In this document: positions 30,235 to 39,049 of the stretch, one piece after another
How the letters are laid out: each line of letters opens with the position of its first letter
Position numbering within the stretch: the stretch's first letter is position 1
Assembly (NCBI RefSeq): GCF_001984065.1
Contig: NZ_LYVP01000047.1
Coordinates: 1-42,864 of the forward strand
Length of the DNA stretch: 42,864 nt
Direction: 5' to 3'
Source of the DNA: Pseudomonas sp. KK4
Lineage (GTDB): Bacteria > Pseudomonadota > Gammaproteobacteria > Pseudomonadales > Pseudomonadaceae
Position numbers and translations under genes: made by a program
The notes under the pieces: model-generated
Databases searched by the model: none
Told to the model about the DNA's origin: nothing
The model's input: the letters and a program-made list of their open reading frames with translations, nothing else

Positions 30235-30687
30235 TTACAGCGCTTTGACGGAAATGATTTCCACGTCAAAGATCAATGTCTTGCCAGCCAGCGGGTGGTT
30301 GAAGTCGATGGTCACTTGCGCGTCATCGAATTCTTTGACCACACCCGGCAACTCAGTATTGGCCGCATCGTTGAAGATCACCAGCAAACCCGGCGACAGG
30401 TCCATGTCCTGGAACTGCGAGCGCGGGATGATCTGTACGTTTTGCGGGTTGGGCTGACCGAACGCGTTTTCCGGCTCGATGCTCAGGGTACGCTTGTCCC
30501 CTGCCTTGAAACCGAACAGCGCCGCTTCGAAACCTGGCAGGAGGTTGCCGTCACCGACCTTGAAGGTCGCCGGGGCTTTGTCGAAGGTGCTGTCCACCGT
30601 GTCGCCGTTCTCCAGGCGCAATGCGAAATGCAAGGTGACTTCCGTGTTCTGGCCAATACGTTGTTCAGCCAATACCTGTTCAGTCAT
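30235..30687 (-). CDS. fkpB: FKBP-type peptidyl-prolyl isomerase FkpB (SlpA)
   Basis: A 150-aa SlyD/SlpA-type isomerase without a signal peptide. The FKBP part (about 10-60 and 120-150) flanks an inserted chaperone flap domain (about 65-120, ENAFGQPNPQNVQIIPRSQFQDMDL). The motif GDGNLLPGFEAALFGFKAGDKR is typical. It lacks the His-rich metal-binding tail of SlyD. It lies directly after lspA (8-nt overlap) and before ispH; the lspA-fkpB-ispH order is widely conserved in gammaproteobacteria. Confidence 0.94.
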   Translation of the reverse strand: MTEQVLAEQRIGQNTEVTLHFALRLENGDTVDSTFDKAPATFKVGDGNLLPGFEAALFGFKAGDKRTLSIEPENAFGQPNPQNVQIIPRSQFQDMDLSPGLLVIFNDAANTELPGVVKEFDDAQVTIDFNHPLAGKTLIFDVEIISVKAL

Positions 30688-31192
30688 GAACGGCTTCTCC
30701 GGTCTTTTTACTTTTGAACATATCCAGTGCCAGCATCACGGCGCCTACAGTGATTGCACTGTCGGCGAAGTTGAACGCAGGGAAGTACCAGCGGTTCTGC
30801 CAGTGCACCAGAATGAAGTCGATCACATGGCCCAGGGCAATGCGGTCATAGAGGTTGCCCAGCGCGCCGCCCAGCACCAGTGCCAAGGCAACGGCCAGCC
30901 AGGTTTCGTTACGGCCCAGGCGCTTGAGCCAGACCACCAGCACCGCACTGACCACCACGGCGATCAGGGCGAACAGCCAGCGCTGCCAGCCGGAGCTGTC
31001 GGCCAGGAAGCTGAAGGCCGCACCGGTGTTATAGGCCAGGGTCCAGCTGAAGTAATCGGGGATGATCACGATCTGCTGGTACATCTGGAGCTTGCCTTCG
31101 AAGTAGAACTTGCTGGCCTGGTCGATGACCAGGACCAGCAAACTCAACCAAAGCCAGCTCAGCCGTCCGAAACGGCCAACGGCATTAGGCAT
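30680..31192 (-). CDS. lspA: Lipoprotein signal peptidase LspA
   Basis: A 170-aa inner-membrane aspartyl protease with four transmembrane helices that cleaves prolipoproteins before the lipidated Cys. The catalytic aspartates are D125 (GHVIDF) and D144 (NFADSA), with conserved VIDQASK near residue 22 and AYNTGAAFSF at 53-62. The BamD prolipoprotein in this window is a likely substrate. It overlaps ileS by 8 nt upstream and fkpB by 8 nt downstream, so the three are coupled. Confidence 0.97.
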   Translation of the reverse strand: MPNAVGRFGRLSWLWLSLLVLVIDQASKFYFEGKLQMYQQIVIIPDYFSWTLAYNTGAAFSFLADSSGWQRWLFALIAVVVSAVLVVWLKRLGRNETWLAVALALVLGGALGNLYDRIALGHVIDFILVHWQNRWYFPAFNFADSAITVGAVMLALDMFKSKKTGEAVHD

Positions 31193-34016
31193 AGTGACGA
31201 ACCTCGCCGGCGCCGCTGATGTTGTCCACGCAACGACCGCAGATTTCCGGATGCTCCGGGTTCACGCCGACGTCTTCACGGCAGTGCCAGCAACGGGCGC
31301 ACTTGGCGAAGGCCGATTTGACGATCTTCAGCTTCAGGCCGCTGACTTCGGTGACGACCGCGTCTTGCGGTGCCTTGATGAATGGCGCAACGCTGGCGGT
31401 GGATGTGATCAGCACAAAACGCAGTTCGTTGCTCAGCTTGGCCAGGTCGGTGCTCAGCGCGTCTTCGGCGAACAGCGTGACTTCGGCTTGCAGGTTGCCG
31501 CCCACGGCCTTGGCCGCGCGCTGGATTTCCATCTCTTTGTTGACCGCCACTTTCACTTCCATGATGCGATCCCAGTAGGCGCGCCCCAGCTCGAAGCCTT
31601 CCGGCAACTCGGTCAGGCCTTCGTACCAGGTGTTGAGCATCACCGATTCGTTGCGCTCGCCCGGCAGGTACTGCCACAGCTCGTCGGCGGTGAACGCCAG
31701 GATCGGCGCGATCCAGCGCACCAGCGCTTCAGAGATGTGGAACAGCGCGGTCTGGCACGAACGACGGGCCTTGCTGTCGGCGCCGGTGGTGTACTGGCGG
31801 TCCTTGATGATGTCCAGGTAGAAACCACCCAGCTCCTGCACGCAGAAGTTGTGGATCTTGGAGTAGACGTTCCAGAAGCGGTACTCGCCGTAATGCTCTT
31901 GCAGCTCGCGTTGCAGCAGCAGGGTACGGTCCACGGCCCAACGGTCCAGTGCCAGCATTTCTTCGGCCGGCAACAGGTCGGTGGCCGGGTTGAAGCCGGT
32001 CAGGTTGGAAAGCAGGAAGCGCGCGGTGTTACGGATACGCCGGTAGGCGTCCGCGCTGCGCTGCAGGATCTGCTCGGAGACCGCCATTTCACCGGAATAG
32101 TCGGTGGAGGCGACCCATAGGCGCATGATGTCGGCACCCAGGGTGTCGTTGACCTTTTGCGGCGCAATGACGTTACCCAGCGACTTGGACATCTTGCGGC
32201 CAGACTCATCGACGGTGAAACCGTGGGTCAGCAGCTCGCGGTACGGCGCGTGGTTGTCGATGGCGCAACCGGTCAGCAGCGACGAATGGAACCAGCCGCG
32301 GTGTTGGTCCGAACCTTCCAGGTACAGGTCGGCGCGCGGTCCGGTCTCGTGGCCCATCGGGTGCGAACCGCGCAGGACGTGCCAGTGGGTGGTACCGGAG
32401 TCGAACCAGACGTCCAGGGTGTCGCTGATCTTGTCGTACTGCGGCGCTTCATCGCCCAGCAGTTCGGCGGCGTCCAGCTTGAACCAGGCTTCGATGCCCT
32501 CGCCTTCGACGCGTTTGGCGACTTCTTCCAACAGCTCGACGGTGCGTGGGTGCAACTCGCCGCTTTCCTTGTTCAGGAAGAACGGGATCGGCACGCCCCA
32601 GTTGCGCTGGCGGGAGATGCACCAGTCCGGACGGTTGGCGATCATCGAATGCAGGCGCGCCTGGCCCCAGGCCGGGACGAACTTGGTTTCTTCAATGGCT
32701 TTGAGCGAACGCTGGCGCAGGGTGTCGCCGGTGGTCGGCTGCTTGTCCATGCCGATGAACCACTGCGCGGTGGCGCGGTAGATCAGCGGAGTCTTGTGGC
32801 GCCAGCAGTGCATGTAGCTGTGTTCGATGACGGTGGTGTGCAGCAGCGCACCGACTTCGGTCAGTTTGTCGACGATGGCCGGGTTGGCTTTCCAGATGAA
32901 CTGGCCGCCGAAGAATTCCAGCGATGGCACGTACACGCCGTTGCTTTGCACCGGGTTGAGGATGTCGTCGTTGACCATGCCGTACTTCTTGCAGGTCACG
33001 AAGTCGTCCACGCCGTAGGCCGGGGCGGAGTGAACCACGCCGGTGCCGGCGCCCAGTTCGACGTAATCGGCCAGGTACACCGGCGACAGGCGGTCGTAGA
33101 ACGGGTGACGGAAGTTGATCAGTTCCAGTTCTTTACCGGCGGTGGTCGCAATGACCGAACCTTGCAGGCTGTAACGGGCCAGGCACGCCTCGACCAGCTC
33201 TTCGGCCAGCACCAGCAGCTTGTCGCCGACATCGACCAGGGCGTAGTTGAATTCCGGGTGAACGTTGAGCGCCTGGTTGGCCGGGATGGTCCACGGTGTG
33301 GTGGTCCAGATCACGATCGAAGCAGGCTTGGCCAGCGACGGCAGACCGAAGGCGGCAGCCAGTTTGGCTTCATCGGCAATCGGGAAAGCGACGTCGATGG
33401 TCGAGGACTTCTTGTTCTCGTACTCGACTTCCGCTTCAGCCAGGGCCGAACCGCAGTCGAAGCACCAGTTCACCGGCTTCAAGCCCTTGAACACGAAACC
33501 GCCCTTGACGATTTCGGCCAGGGCACGGATTTCACCGGCCTCGTTCTTGAAGTCCATGGTCTTGTAGGGGTTGGCAAAATCGCCCAACACGCCCAGACGG
33601 ATGAATTCGGATTTCTGCCCTTCGATCTGCTCGGTGGCGTAGGCACGGCACAGTTCGCGGGTCTTGTCCGCGCCCAGGTTCTTGCCGTGGGTCACTTCGA
33701 CCTTGTGTTCGATCGGCAGGCCATGGCAGTCCCAGCCCGGAACATAAGGCGCGTCGAAGCCCGACAGGGTCTTCGAGCGGATGATCATGTCCTTGAGAAT
33801 CTTGTTCAGTGCGTGACCGATGTGGATCGTGCCGTTGGCGTACGGAGGGCCGTCGTGCAGGACGAACTTCGGACGATCCTTGCCAATCTCGCGCAACTTT
33901 CCGTACAGGCCAATACTGTCCCAGCGCTGCAGAATCTGCGGTTCGCGCTGTGGCAGGCCGGCCTTCATTGGGAAGGCGGTGTCCGGAAGGTTTAGCGTGG
34001 CTTTATAGTCGGTCAT
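31185..34016 (-). CDS. ileS: Isoleucyl-tRNA synthetase
   Basis: A 943-aa class I synthetase. HIGH is at residues 65-68, the CP1 editing domain lies around 190-400, and KMSKS is near 608-612 (GRKMSKSLGN). The C-terminal zinc finger has CARC ... CGRC pairs. It charges tRNA-Ile and hydrolyses mischarged valine. The zinc-finger form and length match the housekeeping bacterial type, not the mupirocin-resistant eukaryote-like type. It starts 13 nt after the ribF stop and overlaps lspA by 8 nt. Confidence 0.98.
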   Translation of the reverse strand: MTDYKATLNLPDTAFPMKAGLPQREPQILQRWDSIGLYGKLREIGKDRPKFVLHDGPPYANGTIHIGHALNKILKDMIIRSKTLSGFDAPYVPGWDCHGLPIEHKVEVTHGKNLGADKTRELCRAYATEQIEGQKSEFIRLGVLGDFANPYKTMDFKNEAGEIRALAEIVKGGFVFKGLKPVNWCFDCGSALAEAEVEYENKKSSTIDVAFPIADEAKLAAAFGLPSLAKPASIVIWTTTPWTIPANQALNVHPEFNYALVDVGDKLLVLAEELVEACLARYSLQGSVIATTAGKELELINFRHPFYDRLSPVYLADYVELGAGTGVVHSAPAYGVDDFVTCKKYGMVNDDILNPVQSNGVYVPSLEFFGGQFIWKANPAIVDKLTEVGALLHTTVIEHSYMHCWRHKTPLIYRATAQWFIGMDKQPTTGDTLRQRSLKAIEETKFVPAWGQARLHSMIANRPDWCISRQRNWGVPIPFFLNKESGELHPRTVELLEEVAKRVEGEGIEAWFKLDAAELLGDEAPQYDKISDTLDVWFDSGTTHWHVLRGSHPMGHETGPRADLYLEGSDQHRGWFHSSLLTGCAIDNHAPYRELLTHGFTVDESGRKMSKSLGNVIAPQKVNDTLGADIMRLWVASTDYSGEMAVSEQILQRSADAYRRIRNTARFLLSNLTGFNPATDLLPAEEMLALDRWAVDRTLLLQRELQEHYGEYRFWNVYSKIHNFCVQELGGFYLDIIKDRQYTTGADSKARRSCQTALFHISEALVRWIAPILAFTADELWQYLPGERNESVMLNTWYEGLTELPEGFELGRAYWDRIMEVKVAVNKEMEIQRAAKAVGGNLQAEVTLFAEDALSTDLAKLSNELRFVLITSTASVAPFIKAPQDAVVTEVSGLKLKIVKSAFAKCARCWHCREDVGVNPEHPEICGRCVDNISGAGEVRHYA

Positions 34017-34029
34017 TTAAGGCTCTTCA

Positions 34030-34968
34030 TTAGCGATGGGCGCTAGGTGCGGCTAGTGCACGGGCGGCGGCGACATCCGCGTTGATCGCCGTTTTCAGCG
34101 CCTCCAGAGAGGCGAAACGCTGCTCTTCACGCAGCTTGTGGTGGAAAACCACCGTTAAACGCCGGTCGTACAGATCGCCGGCAAAATCCAAAAGATGTAC
34201 TTCGAGGTGGGCCTTGCCATCCCCCTGGACCGTGGGCCGTACGCCGATATTGGCGACGCCGGGCCAGATCTTGCCGTCGATCTCGACGTTGACCAGGTAA
34301 ACCCCGGTGAACGGTACGCGACGTCGCTTGAGTTGAATGTTGGCGGTGGGCGTACCCAGTTGCCGCGCCAGTTTCTGGCCGTGCAACACGCGACCGGCGA
34401 TGCGGTACGGGCGGCCAAGCAAGCGTTCGGCGAGGGCAAAATCAGCGGCGGCCAGCGCATTGCGCACCTGGGTGCTGCTGACCCGGATGCCGTCCAGTTC
34501 GACAGTCTGAGCGGCCTCGACGGTGAAGCCCTGCATGGCACCGGCCTGTTGCAGGAAATCGAAATCCCCTACCCGGTCACAGCCGAAGCGGAAGTCATCA
34601 CCGACTTCCAGGTGCTGTACGCCGAGACCGTCCACCAGGATGGTATCGACGAATTCGCTGGCGCTGAGCTTGCTCAGGCGCTGGTTGAACGCCAGGCACA
34701 GGACCCGGTCGACACCTTCGGCGGCCAGCAGCTGCAGTTTGTCCCGCAGACGGGCCAGGCGCGCCGGCGCCGTATCGGGGGCGAAGAATTCCCGCGGCTG
34801 CGGCTCGAAAATCACCACGCAGCTGGGTACGCCCAACTCGATCGCACGCTCACGCAGCCGCGCCAGGATAGCCTGGTGGCCACGGTGTACACCGTCAAAG
34901 TTGCCAATAGTGGCGACGCAGCCCCGATGCTGGGGGCGCAGATTGTGGAGGCCTCGAACCAGCTGCAT
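34030..34968 (-). CDS. ribF: Bifunctional riboflavin kinase / FAD synthetase RibF
   Basis: A 312-aa enzyme making FMN and then FAD. The N-terminal nucleotidylyltransferase domain has GNFDGVHRGH at residues 22-31 and VSSTQVRNAL near 165. The C-terminal flavokinase domain has GTPTANIQL and GVYLVNVEIDGKIWPGVANIG. The start MQLVRGLHNL matches the N-terminus of the family, and AAGAAG lies upstream; an ATG six codons earlier (34986) is a weaker alternative. It sits between murJ and ileS, the common order in gammaproteobacteria. Confidence 0.96.
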   Translation of the reverse strand: MQLVRGLHNLRPQHRGCVATIGNFDGVHRGHQAILARLRERAIELGVPSCVVIFEPQPREFFAPDTAPARLARLRDKLQLLAAEGVDRVLCLAFNQRLSKLSASEFVDTILVDGLGVQHLEVGDDFRFGCDRVGDFDFLQQAGAMQGFTVEAAQTVELDGIRVSSTQVRNALAAADFALAERLLGRPYRIAGRVLHGQKLARQLGTPTANIQLKRRRVPFTGVYLVNVEIDGKIWPGVANIGVRPTVQGDGKAHLEVHLLDFAGDLYDRRLTVVFHHKLREEQRFASLEALKTAINADVAAARALAAPSAHR

Positions 34969-35097
34969 AACGCGCTTCTTGCTCATAAAGTGGTCGATTA
35001 TAACCACACCCGGCGGCCGACGACAGGCAACACCGCTACCCAAAGTAAACGAGCCGACAAAAATGCCGGCCCGCCCCTGCTTATCAAGGATTTATCC

Positions 35098-36636
35098 TCA
35101 ACCCAGCGCCTTGCGATTGAAGTCGCGCAAGCGAAAGCCCATCAACATTAACATGCCGAAATAGGCCACCACACCCGCAACCACCAGCACCCCCAGGCGC
35201 AGAAAGCGCTCGAGCATCTGCCCTTCGCCCCAGGCCGGCATGAAATGCATCCCGGCCAGCAGCACCGCCGACATGATCGCCACCGCGACCACCAGTTTGA
35301 AGCCGAACTTGGCCCAACCTGGCTGCGGCTGGTACATCTGCTGCTTGCGCAATTGATAGAAGAGCAACCCCGCATTGAGGCAGGCGCCGGCACTGATGGC
35401 GAGCGCCAGGCCGGCATGGGCCAGCGGGCCGATCAACAACAGGTTGAACAACTGCGTGACCACCAGCGTGAAAATGGCGATTTTCACCGGAGTACGGATG
35501 TTTTGTTGCGCATAAAAGCCCGGCGCCAGCACCTTGATCACAATAATGCCCAGCAAACCGACGGAATAGGCGATCAACGCCCGCTGGGTCATGGCCGCGT
35601 CATGCGCGTCGAACTGACCGTACTGGAACAGCGAAACGGTCAGCGGCTCGGCCAGGATCCCCAATGCCAGCGAGCACGGCAGCACCAGCACGAAGCACAG
35701 GCGCAGGCCCCAGTCGAGAATCCGTGAATACTCCTGGCGATCCTTGCTAGCGTAAGTCTTGGCCAGGGTCGGCAGCAGAATCGTGCCCAACGCCACGCCC
35801 AGCACGCCGGAGGGCAGCTCCATCAAGCGATCGGCGTAGTACATCCAGGACACCGACCCGGCCACCAGGAACGAAGCGAAAATGGTGTTGATGATCAGCG
35901 AAATCTGGCTGACCGACACCCCGAGAATCGCCGGCAGCATCTGCCTCATCACTCGCCAGACGCCGGAATCGCGCAGATTGAGCCGCGGCAGCACCAGCAT
36001 GCCGATCTTTTTCAAGTGCGGCAGCTGATAGAGCAACTGCGCCAGGCCACCGGCCAGTACCGCCCAACCCAGGGCCATCACGGGCGGATCGAAGTACGGG
36101 GTCAGGAACAATGCGAAGACAATCATGCTGACGTTCAACAGGGTCGGCACGAAGGCCGGCACGGAAAAACGGTTGTACGTATTGAGGATTGCGCCAGCCA
36201 ATGAAGACAGGGAGATCAACAGGATGTAGGGAAAGGTCACCCGCAACAGGCTGGAGGTCAGCTCGAATTTTTCCGGGGTATCAGTGAAACCCGGTGCCGT
36301 TACCCAGATGACCCACGGTGCGGCGAGCATGCCCAGCGCGGTGACCAGCGCCAGAACCAGGGTCAACAGGCCCGAAACATAGGCAATGAAGGTGCGCGTC
36401 GCCTCCTCGCCCTTCTGGCTTTTGTATTCAGCAAGAATCGGCACGAACGCTTGGGAAAAAGCGCCCTCGGCGAAGATTCGTCGCAGCAGATTGGGCAATT
36501 TGAAGGCGATGAAGAAGGCGTCGGTCGCCATTCCCGCGCCGAAAGTGCGCGCAATGAGGGTGTCACGAACAAACCCGAGAATCCGGGAAAGCATCGTGAT
36601 AGAGCTGACGGCGGCCAACGATTTGAGCAGATTCAT
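35098..36636 (-). CDS. murJ: Lipid II flippase MurJ
   Basis: A 512-aa inner-membrane protein with about 14 transmembrane segments (MOP superfamily) that flips lipid II during peptidoglycan synthesis. The N-terminus has the family signature SRILGFVRDTLIARTFGAGMATDAFFIAFKLPNLLRRIFAEGAFSQAFVP, which carries the central-cavity arginines. Length is normal. It is the first gene of the murJ-ribF-ileS-lspA-fkpB run and is divergent from rpsT across 252 nt, as in many proteobacteria. Confidence 0.97.
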   Translation of the reverse strand: MNLLKSLAAVSSITMLSRILGFVRDTLIARTFGAGMATDAFFIAFKLPNLLRRIFAEGAFSQAFVPILAEYKSQKGEEATRTFIAYVSGLLTLVLALVTALGMLAAPWVIWVTAPGFTDTPEKFELTSSLLRVTFPYILLISLSSLAGAILNTYNRFSVPAFVPTLLNVSMIVFALFLTPYFDPPVMALGWAVLAGGLAQLLYQLPHLKKIGMLVLPRLNLRDSGVWRVMRQMLPAILGVSVSQISLIINTIFASFLVAGSVSWMYYADRLMELPSGVLGVALGTILLPTLAKTYASKDRQEYSRILDWGLRLCFVLVLPCSLALGILAEPLTVSLFQYGQFDAHDAAMTQRALIAYSVGLLGIIVIKVLAPGFYAQQNIRTPVKIAIFTLVVTQLFNLLLIGPLAHAGLALAISAGACLNAGLLFYQLRKQQMYQPQPGWAKFGFKLVVAVAIMSAVLLAGMHFMPAWGEGQMLERFLRLGVLVVAGVVAYFGMLMLMGFRLRDFNRKALG

Positions 36637-36806
36637 TGAAAGAGTTTGTGCCTGTCGATAAACAGCAGGCGAACTGAGCGCCTACTTGTGCGATACTCCG
36701 CGCCGCAACAGCACAGAGCCAAAGCTCGCGAGTTTACAGGTCACACGCCGGAAAGAAATATCCCGTCGCACCACGCCTACCACTTAGCGGAACGTTTCAA
36801 GCGCCC

Positions 36807-36835
36807 TTGACAAGACTTCAACTCATCGGCATGAT
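36807..36835 (+). promoter_or_regulatory. Sigma70 promoter of rpsT
   Basis: TTGACA (36807-36812), 17-bp spacer, CATGAT (36830-36835): perfect -35 and four of six in -10. The expected start is about 45 nt before the rpsT GTG. It lies in the 252-nt murJ-rpsT gap; I see nothing else convincing there. Confidence 0.6.
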
Positions 36836-36888
36836 TCGCGGCCTATTTTGTTTGCTATTTCCTAAAAAGTCTTTCGAGGAGCTCGACG

Positions 36889-37167
36889 GTGGCCAACTCA
36901 CCTTCCGCCAAAAAACGTGCAAAACAGGCTGAGAAGCGTCGCAGCCACAACGCCAGCCTGCGTTCCATGGTCCGTACCTACATCAAAAACGTAGTTAAGG
37001 CCATCGACGCAAAAGACGCTGCCAAAGCACAAGCTGCTTACGTTCTGGCTGTGCCAGTTATCGACCGTATGGCCGATAAAGGCATCATCCACAAGAACAA
37101 GGCTGCTCGCCATAAGAGCCGCCTGAATGGCCACGTAAAGGCCCTGAACGTTGCCGCTGCTGCCTAA
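36889..37167 (+). CDS. rpsT: 30S ribosomal protein S20
   Basis: A 92-aa basic protein: ANSPSAKKRAKQAEKRRSHNASLRSMVRTYIKNV and an alanine-rich end, full-length S20. It binds 16S rRNA near the 5' domain. The start is GTG with GAGGAG about 8 nt upstream; no ATG is available before it. A non-AUG start is typical of rpsT (UUG in E. coli, where it matters for S20 feedback on its own translation). A terminator follows 14 nt after the stop. Confidence 0.97.
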   Translation: MANSPSAKKRAKQAEKRRSHNASLRSMVRTYIKNVVKAIDAKDAAKAQAAYVLAVPVIDRMADKGIIHKNKAARHKSRLNGHVKALNVAAAA

Positions 37168-37181
37168 GCGACTCGTTCATT

Positions 37182-37210
37182 AAAAAACCGACCTCAGGGT
37201 CGGTTTTTTA
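37182..37210 (+). terminator. rpsT terminator
   Basis: AAAAAACCGACC-TCAG-GGTCGGTTTTTT: a 12-bp stem including the A/T ends. It is symmetric, so it may also serve creA from the other side. Confidence 0.93.
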
Positions 37211-37239
37211 TTGCCTGTGATTTGTGCGCACCAGATCCG

Positions 37240-37308
37240 ACGCCTTCGCGGGCAAGCCTTGTTCCTACGATTTCATACCCTGCAGGAGCGAGGCTTGCCC
37301 GCGAAGAC
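37240..37308. repeat. Divergent REP pair between rpsT and creA
   Basis: Arms at 37240-37268 (CGCCTTCGCGGGCAAGCC then TTGTTCCTAC) and 37282-37308 (GGAGCGAGGCTTGCCCGCGA) form an inverted pair. They are a sequence variant of the other REPs (GGGCAAGC for GAGCAAGC) with a short 13-nt linker, and belong to a different REP subfamily. Confidence 0.75.
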
Positions 37309-37318
37309 AATCTCCGGA

Positions 37319-37780
37319 TTAATGCTGAGCCCACGGCAAAATCGGGATCGCTGTCACCGCATTCTGCGGGCTGCCCTCGATCAGGCGATCGCTGTACACC
37401 AGATACACCAGGGTATTGCGCTTCTTGTCGAGAAAACGCACCACCTGCATGGTTTTGAACACCAGCGAGGTGCGCTCCTTGAACACCTCATCGCCATCTT
37501 TCAACTCGCCCTTGAAGTTGATCGGCCCGACCTGGCGACAGGCAATGGAAGCCTCGGCACGATCTTCGGCCAGGCCCAACCCACCCTTTACACCACCAGT
37601 CTTGGCGCGCGACAGGTAGCAGGTCACTCCGTCGACTTTCGGATCATCGAACGCCTCGACCACGATCCGGTCGTTCGGCCCGACAAACTTGAACACCGTC
37701 GACACCTGACCGATCTCCTCGGCCGAAGCCAGCAGTGGCAGCGCCATCAGCAGGCCCAACAATCCTTTTGCCACACGCAT
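37319..37780 (-). CDS. creA: CreA family periplasmic protein
   Basis: A 153-aa exported protein. The signal peptide MRVAKGLLGLLMALPLLASA is cleaved near residue 20. The mature chain EEIGQVSTVFKFVGPNDRIVVEAFDDPKVDGVTCYLSRAKTGG is the CreA (YtfJ-unrelated, DUF1131-like beta) signature. Two cysteines (TCYLS and ACRQV) may form a disulfide. Function is unknown despite the name from the E. coli creABCD locus; creBCD are not here. It starts 12 nt after the proB stop, in the same direction. Confidence 0.9.
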   Translation of the reverse strand: MRVAKGLLGLLMALPLLASAEEIGQVSTVFKFVGPNDRIVVEAFDDPKVDGVTCYLSRAKTGGVKGGLGLAEDRAEASIACRQVGPINFKGELKDGDEVFKERTSLVFKTMQVVRFLDKKRNTLVYLVYSDRLIEGSPQNAVTAIPILPWAQH

Positions 37781-37792
37781 TCAGGTATTCCT

Positions 37793-38911
37793 TCAGACCA
37801 GGATCAGGTTATCGCGGTGAACCAGTTCCGGCTCAGCCATGTAACCCAATAGACCGACAATCGCATCAGAGGACTGACCGATGATTTTTTGCGCCTCCAG
37901 TGCACTGTAGTTAGCCAGGCCACGGGCAATTTCCCGACCGTCCGGCGCTACGCACACCACCATCTCGCCACGGCGGAAACTGCCCTGGACCAGCTTCACA
38001 CCCACCGGCAGCAAACTCTTGTTGCCCTGAGACAACGCCGTCACAGCCCCCGCATCCAGCACCAGGGTGCCGCGGGTTTGCAGATGCCCCGCCAGCCACT
38101 GCTTGCGCGCCGCCAGCATGCCGCGCTCAGGCGACAGCAGCGTACCGATACGCTCGCCCGCCTTCAGACGATCCAGCACTCGCTCCAGGCGCCCGCCGAC
38201 AATGATCGTATGCGCCCCAGACCGCGCCGCCAGCCGTGCCGCGCGCAGCTTGGTCTGCATGCCGCCGCGCCCCAATGCGCCACCGGTGCCACCCGCCACT
38301 GCATCCAGCGCCGGATCATCGGCCCGCGCTTCGTAAATCAGCTGAGCATCGGGATTGTTGCGCGGGTCAGCGTCGAACATGCCGTCGCGATCCGTCAGGA
38401 TCACCAGCAAATCCGCCTCGACCAGGTTGGCCACCAGCGCCGCCAGAGTGTCGTTGTCGCCGAAACGGATTTCGTCGGTGACCACCGTGTCGTTTTCGTT
38501 GATCACCGGAATCACTTTCAATTCGACCAAGGCGCGCAAAGTGCTGCGGGCGTTCAGGTAGCGCTTGCGATCGGACAGGTCATCGTGGGTGAGCAGAATC
38601 TGCGCCGTGTGCCGGCCATGCTCGGCAAAGCTCGATTCCCAAGCCTGCACCAACCCCATCTGACCAATTGCAGCGGCCGCCTGGAGCTCGTGCATCGCAC
38701 TGGGTCGCGAGGTCCAGCCCAGACGACTCATACCGGCCGCCACCGCACCGGAGGACACCAGCACCAGTTCGACGCCTGCCTCATGCAAGGCCACCATCTG
38801 TTCAACCCAGACACCCATTGCCGCGCGATCCAGACCCTTGCCGTCCGCCGTCAGCAAAGCGCTGCCGATTTTCACGACCCAACGCTGCGCACCTGTCACC
38901 TTGCTCCGCAT
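37793..38911 (-). CDS. proB: Glutamate 5-kinase ProB
   Basis: A 372-aa enzyme for the first step of proline synthesis, feedback-inhibited by proline. The amino acid kinase domain (about 8-260) has WVVKIGSALLT, LVSSGAVAAGM, VINENDTV and GRGGMQTKLRAA. A C-terminal PUA domain (about 278-360) starts near GTLVLDAGAV. The start MRSKVTGAQRW gives the 372 aa I recall for P. aeruginosa; ATG 38914 and TTG 38920 directly upstream are alternatives. It follows obg on the same strand after 138 nt. Confidence 0.96.
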   Translation of the reverse strand: MRSKVTGAQRWVVKIGSALLTADGKGLDRAAMGVWVEQMVALHEAGVELVLVSSGAVAAGMSRLGWTSRPSAMHELQAAAAIGQMGLVQAWESSFAEHGRHTAQILLTHDDLSDRKRYLNARSTLRALVELKVIPVINENDTVVTDEIRFGDNDTLAALVANLVEADLLVILTDRDGMFDADPRNNPDAQLIYEARADDPALDAVAGGTGGALGRGGMQTKLRAARLAARSGAHTIIVGGRLERVLDRLKAGERIGTLLSPERGMLAARKQWLAGHLQTRGTLVLDAGAVTALSQGNKSLLPVGVKLVQGSFRRGEMVVCVAPDGREIARGLANYSALEAQKIIGQSSDAIVGLLGYMAEPELVHRDNLILV

Positions 38912-39009
38912 CATCTTCAACCTTAGCTTGAGGAACAGCGCGACCCAGCGCTGCCCATGACATTATTCGTGGTTATTCGTGACCAACGATCGATTTCCAG
39001 ATACCAAAA

Positions 39010-39029
39010 CGCCGCTCGATTGAGCGGCG
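39010..39029 (-). terminator. Hairpin downstream of obg
   Basis: CGCCGCTC-GATT-GAGCGGCG is a perfect 8-bp stem 21 nt past the obg stop. On the - strand it is followed by TTTTGG, so it may act as a weak terminator between obg and proB. Confidence 0.6.
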
Positions 39030-39049
39030 CTTAAGTTTATCGCAACGAA

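Noticed and set aside
32157..33995. 612-codon open frame on the + strand
   Set aside because: Antisense shadow of ileS, whose HIGH and KMSKS motifs are intact on the other strand.
35052..35068. Hairpin between ribF and murJ
   Set aside because: Short imperfect GCCG/CGGC stem without a T-tract; likely chance in GC-rich DNA.
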